Shown here one piece after another: positions 57,848 through 64,000 of a stretch of 64,000 bases of DNA. Each line of letters begins with the position of its first letter. The stretch's first letter is position 1. The stretch comes from Branchiostoma floridae (Eukaryota > Chordata > Leptocardii > Amphioxiformes > Branchiostomatidae): NCBI RefSeq assembly GCF_000003815.2, contig NC_049979.1, positions 8,768,985 to 8,832,984 of the forward strand, in the 5' to 3' direction. A model generated the notes under the pieces. That model was not told the DNA's origin. It made no database searches and worked only from the letters and a program-made list of their open reading frames with translations. The translations under genes were made by a program, and so were the position numbers.

Positions 57848-60800
57848 TTAGTTATTCTTGATGACGTTGTAGATCCAGTCCGGATACATGGCCACGTTTG
57901 TGTAGACGCCGGGTTTCTTGGGGCTCCCGCACGGGCTCGGGCCCCAGCTCACCAGCCCAGCTAGATACCAGCTTCCGTCGGGACGGCGGCATGCCAACGG
58001 GCCTCCGCTGTCACCCTGCACACGTAAACAGGTTACCATTGTGACTATTTGTACAAGACAGAACTAATGTGTGCGTACATCGCGAAAACACCGTCAAAGC
58101 AAACACTTTACATAAGATACGTTATGTAAGTCATGACCTTTAAAATGACGCATATCTTATAAACAAAATGATACCCCAATTCATGTTTTACCTGAAATCA
58201 AGTGTTAGTTTTAATCTTACTGGTATTTAGCAGCCACTTAGTTCTAGTTAACTCTCAACTAGGGTAAGGCTTAGGTCACAATTCCCATCTCGGGGCCCGC
58301 CCGGGTAGCTTTCGGAAACAAAAAAATATAATATAAATGACAACGAAAGACACAGAACGTAAAGAAAATAGTCATGAGCATAATTTGTGTATATTCCTTG
58401 ATAAACACTTTTATTTTTCGTTTCCGCAAACATCCCGGCCGGGGCCCGGTTTGTAAATGTGACCTAGGCCTTAGTGGGGTGGCATAGCTGAGCCTGAGCA
58501 TAGCTTCATGTTCTCTGGTCCTGATATGTGCTATTAGATATTTAAAAATCCCTCCACAAATCCATAATATCATCCAAAATATCATCGAAACCAAACACTT
58601 ATTTCAACTTTAAGAGAAATCTCTGAGACAGAAGTAGAGCTGCCTACGTTACAAGAGTCCACTCCGCCCTCCTCGTAGCCTGCACAGACGTTACTGTCGG
58701 TGAAGGCCAGCCCGTTGAGGTGGTCTGCATCGTTACACGTGGTCATGTCCACCACGGGAACCTTCCCCTGCTGCAGGCTGTCAGCCAAGTGGCCATCGTC
58801 TGGACAAAATCCACGACAACTTTATATATAAGTACGTATGCCGATAGCTAGAACTATCACTGTGCTGTACGGAAAAAACATGTTGGTATCACTCCAGTCT
58901 CCATACTTCTTATTATCAATATTGTTCATGACTGTCCATTGTCACTATGTTTATACCATGTACTTGCAATTAGTCCTCGGGCACGAACTTGCAAATAAAC
59001 TTATTATTATTATACTAACCTTCTGTGTAATGACACGGCGCAGCATTCGTTACTTTAGAGACTTTTTTTAAATCGCCCGAAAACTAAAATTAGAACGACC
59101 ATCGTGCTTGAGCTGCAGCTGGTCGAAGAATCAATGTTCCGTTTACTTGTCCGCGCAGTCACAGTGTCCAGCCGTAACAAAAACTACATGATGAATTTGC
59201 TTCTTCAACACATCAAGGGGTTCTGTAATGCCACATGTAGGCTCACCTGTGGCTCCTGTACAGAGTGCAACAGAATATGCAGATCATGGAGTGGGCTCCT
59301 GAGCCACATCAAACAGGAGCCACAACAGAGTTCGACCTTCCAGAGACGCACAGATGGTCTTCTGAGACCGGACTGCCAAAGGAGAAGAACTCTCACCTGT
59401 GGCTCCCCACCCCGTGGTGTAACAGAACGTCCCGGCTGCAGGCTCGCTGTCTGGCAGACAGACCACGCCGACGTGGTCGTTCAGCTCTGCGGACCGCGAC
59501 AGCTTCAGCAGCGCGATGTCGTTGTCCAGTCCGTTCGTGTAGCCCTCGTGCTGGAACACCTGCTCCACCGGGATGTCCTGCTGGAAGGGGTCGGCGGTTT
59601 GACGGCGGTGGGCCCCGAGGTACACCGTGAACAGCGCGGCATCCACACTGGAGGGGTTGATATTAGCAAGTCACATCACAAAGTTATGATCACATAATCT
59701 GCACATAGCGTGTTGTTAGTGACAGGATCACTGTCGATGAAACTCTTTTGTATTTTCCTCATCTAAATTTAACTGTCAATGACACGACGTTACACTCGCT
59801 CATCAGATACAGACATTCATATTATCTTAACTCCTAAAACCTTTTTACCCTGAATCTGGCATGTTCCTTACCCGTCCACACAGTGTCCAGCCGTGACAGC
59901 CCAACGGGGGTGGACGAGGGCTCCCCCGCACACATGCCAGCGGCCTGTCCCCTGTCTTAAGGATACCTGGGCAAAAAACATGGCGATCAATCAACACTAG
60001 CCCTAGTAGCTCGTCGCATGTGATTGTAGATTATACATCGACCTAATGACTACTACGGATAATTTCCCTAACTTGTAGATTAGTTTTTTTTTTACTAGCT
60101 ACGTGTCGATGGCGTTTTTAAAAGGCTCGGTCTCGCTGACCGTATGTACCTGCCATGGCCAGCTGCCAGGGACGGCCTCGGTACCGCCAACCACCCGCGA
60201 CATGGCCGGGCTGATGGCGGGGGTGCCGCAGGTCTCCTGTCCCAGGGTGATCTCTGTGATGCACAGGACAAAATTGCCAGGTTACACATGCGTATATTGC
60301 GCATTAGCAGCAGAAGGTAATCAGTTGATAGAACAGAGGTTTATTCCTAGGTATAGACATGAAAAACCCTGCCTGTGCCAAGCCTGCAAGGACAAGCGTT
60401 GCAAGGACAGGCATTCATAAGTTCTTCTAAACAAATGGCTCCTCTCCCGGAAAACAATTTGCACGAGAATGCTTCGTAATTAAGGGATAAATTATTGCTG
60501 AAGATCCTTACCACATTTTGGGATGTCGCAATACTGCCATCTGTAGACGCTGTCCTGTACGTAGCACCAGGGCCGCTGGTCCCCGTCCGGATTGCGGCAG
60601 TAGTTCCGGTCGAGTTGCACGTCGGGATAGCTCATGTAGTTCACCCAAGGCTGACAGGGCAGGCCCCACCGGGTGGTGGACACCGTGCCTTTGTAGTTAG
60701 CGCCGTTACCAATCGTGCATACTAAGTCTAGAAAAGATTTATTGCATTAGTTTCTATCAAACTTATTAATGTCTCGCTCTGCCAAATATTGGCCAAATAC

Positions 60801-62130
60801 TAATAGCCAGATACATGTAGCACATTCAAAGGAGTTGGAGTACAGCAATCTCCGATTCCCGATTGTTGCCTGGCGCCTCTCTCTGGCTAGTTTTTACTAT
60901 TTTACCCTTTGAGTGACTATCATTTATGTTGCCATATCTATTTGGTTGGGTTTTCAGTGCGACAGACGAGTATACAATGACTGTATGGCAATGTATAATT
61001 AAGCAAATGTTGTTAATCTGTCGGCATCGACGATGACCAGGGACATCACGTTGTCCTAGCCTGTCAGGAACGGTGTATCCTGCTGCGGCTGATGAGTCCG
61101 ATGTGATGCAAATATGATGCAGCTCACGGTTTTAACATGAATGCTAGTAGACACAGAAACATTAGCACAAACTTTAAAAGTGATCTGCTATTCCTTGGGA
61201 AAGTACAAGATGGAAATTACTGTATGTTATAGCTACATCCAAATATTGTTCATTAAAGTCAATGGTTGATTAGTGATTGCCAATGCGAAACTGGAGATTT
61301 ATTCGGTTGGCACCTAAGACAATTAGGTTGTTGTGCACAAAAGGCTGATTGATCAATTGGCCAACATATGCAGCATAAGGTTCCAAAGCCGGTTAGCTGG
61401 ACAATTTTTCACTGGCTCACCGCACGACTGTATGTCGCAGTCCTCCCATCTGACAGCGCTGTCGGTGGTATAGCACCAGGGGTTGGTGTGGTTGTCCGGG
61501 TTCCTGCAGTAGTTGTCCCGCAGGTCGGCCTGGGGCTTGCTCTCGGGGGTGATGGCGTGTTGGTGGGGCAGCTGGCTGTCCCATCGCTGGCACTCCCTCC
61601 CCGACATCGTGCGGTTGGTGTCACCGCGGTAGGCGCTACCGAGATAACATTCTGTATCCAAACAGACATTAAAATTAATGCAACTCACAAGAACATATAT
61701 AAACTCAATAAACTCATTGTAGAGGCATCTATATGCTTTGCTTTCTGTGAAAACCTCAACGATTATATAGTATAGAGTTGCGTTTCAACTGCCCAACAGG
61801 TTTCCTCAGTCATACAGAAAGGCTTAAAACACCAAATTGTATGTCTGTTCAATTTCGCGTCCCTTCAGCCATTAGTGTGACTTAAGGTGTGTATTTTGAA
61901 AACTTTTCTTGATTGCAAAAAACGTTGTACCCAAATCAAAATTATGTAACAGCTGTGGCGTCTTGGAGCTAGTAAACCACACCAAGAAGGTTAAAAAAAG
62001 GACATGAAGAAAAGTATTTGTCATGAATATTGAATATAACAATAGAATCCACAAAAGTGTACCCACCTCCAGCCACTGAAGCGCCAATTCCTAACGAAAC
62101 AATAAAAACTACACTAGAGATCATTTTCAT
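57848..62130 (-). CDS. Two-kringle trypsin-like serine protease
   Basis: Secreted protease of plasminogen/tPA-like layout. Exons in transcript order: 62130-62067, 61651-61421, 60727-60512, 60253-60150, 59966-59872, 59647-59397, 58799-58648, 58015-57848; phases agree, 426 residues. Signal peptide [20 protein letters not shown]. Kringle 1 ([20 protein letters not shown] to [10 protein letters not shown]) and kringle 2 ([19 protein letters not shown] to WQYCDIPKC). Activation site SRVVGGTE; catalytic His in TAGHC (Gly in place of the usual Ala), Asp in DNDIALLKL, Ser in GDSGGP. The Asp of VDSCN points to cleavage after Arg/Lys. Vertebrate relatives act in fibrinolysis or growth-factor activation; the substrate here is unknown. 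The intron 58800-59396 holds a copy of the preceding exon's end and donor at 59241-59256. Confidence 0.93.
58265..58474. repeat. Inverted-repeat element (family F, copy 4)
   Basis: Left TAAGGCTTAGGTCACA with CGGGGCCCGCCCGGG; right CCCGGCCGGGGCCCGG with TGTGACCTAGGCCTTA, its inverse. The core has GAGCATAATTTGTGTATATT as in the copy at 2851. Lies in an intron of the kringle protease. Confidence 0.75.
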
Positions 62131-64000
62131 CAAGTTCTTGTCAGAGCGTCCACTGAGCCTTTTCCTATCAAATACCATGTACTATGTTAACCATGTTAGG
62201 TAATGCCATCGTATTGACTTGTATAATAAGCGGACACTTGTGCCTACAGAATCTAGTACGCAACGCAAACATTATTAGCAGGATATTACGTCCTGTTGTT
62301 TATGTAACTTAGTGCTATATTTGTGCCATTTAAATGTGGTGCGTATTGATCAAGGATAAGGCGAATGGGGGTCTGGCCTCGCCGTCCAGACGTCAGACTG
62401 TGTGCCTATAGACTTGCCTGCTTGCCTTCATGCTACGGTCACATTTCCAGCCCTGCCGGGATTTTTGTCGAAACGAAAAATGTTTATTAAGGAATATGCA
62501 CAGATTATGAACACTAGAAAGGCCGACATTTGCTTAAGAGCAAATACAGCATATTTCAGCCATACCCGTTCCCACGCAACATTGGACTGTTCCAAATCAC
62601 CCCTGCGCAAAAATGGAACATCCTCTTAACAGTACATTATCCCCCAAAGTGGACTGGTATTGTGAATTGATTCCAGGTAAAAACAGAGCTTGCTTCTATT
62701 TTTCAGAAAATGACAATAATCACACCTTCCATTCAGAAACTTTTCATCATGACTGAAAATTGTTGAATGACTTCATGTAATGTCATTAACAATTTTCAGT
62801 ACGATAACTAGGTGTAAGTTTAAAAAAGTATAAGCTCCTTGTGATGTGGGTACATTTATTATTGCAGTGAACTTTTTTTATTCAAGTAGGGCATACGATT
62901 TAATAATTATCAAGCAGGTGCAGGTACTGTAGGAGCGTTTGTTTTCTTCAAGCTGTAAAACTGTTAAACTGTTTTACTTTGTATGCAATCAGCCATCGAG
63001 CCTATTCTTATTTTAGTTTAACAACTTCCTGCCAGACCCGGAAGATACGATTGAACCTTGTTCGAGGATTTATTTTCGTCTGTCTGGTCAGTCTGTTCAT
63101 ACCCTGGCGCTGAGAGTGTTTTATTGGGCTGAAACTCTGGCAGTTTAAAGTTACTTACAATTTAAATGTTCAAAGTTTATGTCAAACAACAACAGCACTA
63201 GGAAATGTGGCCACTATAGACAGGTGGTCACTATAGAGAAAATGCTGATCTATTGACTAGGAGCCATACGTTACACATGATTTCAGTACACTGATCATTA
63301 ATCATATAAACATTGCACAGGTAAGCCAATTGTTTAGATGTACAATTAAGTTCAAATAATTCTGAAGAGAAATATTGATGAGAAAATAATCATTTTCGCC
63401 ACTGTCTAACTTATAATTACGTATCAAAACTAAACGCAGATTTTCTAACTAACGCACCTTTCGCCGACTTCATCAAAGGACCGCCGGCTATCAATCAAAC
63501 ACGGCTGTTGATTAGACTTAGAGTTTCAAACAGTCATGTGCTGTGTGCCAGTTGACAGCAAACTTCATGCTACGTGATGTTTTACATTGCTTGGACCTTC
63601 TTTCCTACAGCGGTGCTTCTACAAAATATTTAGACTGTAACACTGAGTCCCACATGTTTTATAGAATAGAATTTGACGCAGAACAGCGTTTTTTGCTGGG
63701 TATTTTTCTTGAAACATGTCCGTGGGAATATCAGCGAGGCGGCGACGTAGGGATATCAGACCGTCAACAAAAGTCGCACGGCGGCTAAAGGCGCAGCGAA
63801 GATACTAGCGCTATAAATAAGCGCTTCAACTAAGGATGGCAACCCGTACAATATTTTTGTATACTGTTGAACTAAGTAAAGTTTGTTGTTTATGAGGTTT
63901 TAGTTGTCTTTGAAGCTTTGACCCGAAATATAAGTCAAACTGCTGAAGAGAAGTAAGTGACTGCTACGATTATCGTAGATATGGCCCTAAAAAAACTGAT
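62131..64000. other. Promoter region of kringle protease and spacer with repeat fragments
   Basis: Holds a half copy of repeat family F (about 62432-62515, GGTCACATTTCCAGCC... AAGGAATATGCACA) and a left-end fragment of the TACAGTCAAACC transposon (63207-63350, GTGGCCACTATAGACAGG). GCTATAAATAAG at about 63811 resembles a TATA box for a gene starting beyond the window. No exon recognised. Confidence 0.5.
63207..63350. repeat. Left-end fragment of the TACAGTCAAACC transposon family
   Basis: GTGGCCACTATAGACAGGTG, then GTTACACATGATTTCAGTA; aligns with the first 150 bases of the element at 27482, minus the terminal repeat. Confidence 0.7.

Noticed and set aside
59104-59697. 197-codon plus-strand frame
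   Set aside because: Antisense to the kringle protease exon 59397-59647, whose translation is clearly a trypsin domain.

Overview
The window looks like a stretch of lancelet (Branchiostoma) nuclear DNA. The genes are intron-rich, with short exons bounded by GT-AG sites. The proteins have animal-type domain mixes (PAN/apple, CUB, LDLa, kringle, TSP1 and trypsin domains), and the introns and spacers are full of small hairpin elements and a tRNA-derived SINE. The taxon is an inference; an early-branching deuterostome is secure, the genus less so. Four runs of N (66-100 bases) are assembly gaps.

Layout. (1) 1-6083, plus: 3' part of a K+-dependent Na+/Ca2+ exchanger (SLC24A). (2) 8152-13489, plus: secreted protein with one PAN/apple-like domain and a long basic tail. 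(3) 15206-19111, minus: RNA-binding protein of RBM4/lark type with one RRM and one zinc knuckle; its 5' UTR exon lies near 20019. (4) 20739-22031, plus: DNAAF4 (DYX1C1) in one uninterrupted reading frame, head-to-head with gene 3. (5) 23231-32837, plus: UTP25/Def, a ribosome small-subunit processome protein, 19 coding exons, including an apparent U12-type AT-AC intron and a GC-AG intron. (6) 34003-38494, minus: single-pass membrane protein with TSP1 and EGF-like modules. (7) 40984-45879, minus: organic solute transporter alpha (SLC51A-like). (8) 48585-51231, plus: XendoU/ENDOU-type endoribonuclease with an extra C-terminal region. (9) 52403-57212, plus: CUB-LDLa-trypsin protease whose penultimate exon is split by a 1145-bp inverted-repeat element with a CCGG target duplication. 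(10) 57848-62130, minus: two-kringle trypsin-like protease convergent with gene 9.

For genes 2-10 I traced exon boundaries by hand; phases agree throughout each coding model (gene 9 only when the inserted element is left out). The genes do not form a pathway: housekeeping genes (UTP25, DNAAF4, RBM4-like) sit among secreted, membrane and protease genes. The only obvious functional pair is the two adjacent extracellular proteases.

The strongest unusual observations are the AT-AC intron in UTP25, the CCGG-flanked element disrupting a protease exon, the intron-free DNAAF4, and triplicated exon-end/splice-donor segments in the SLC51A-like gene.
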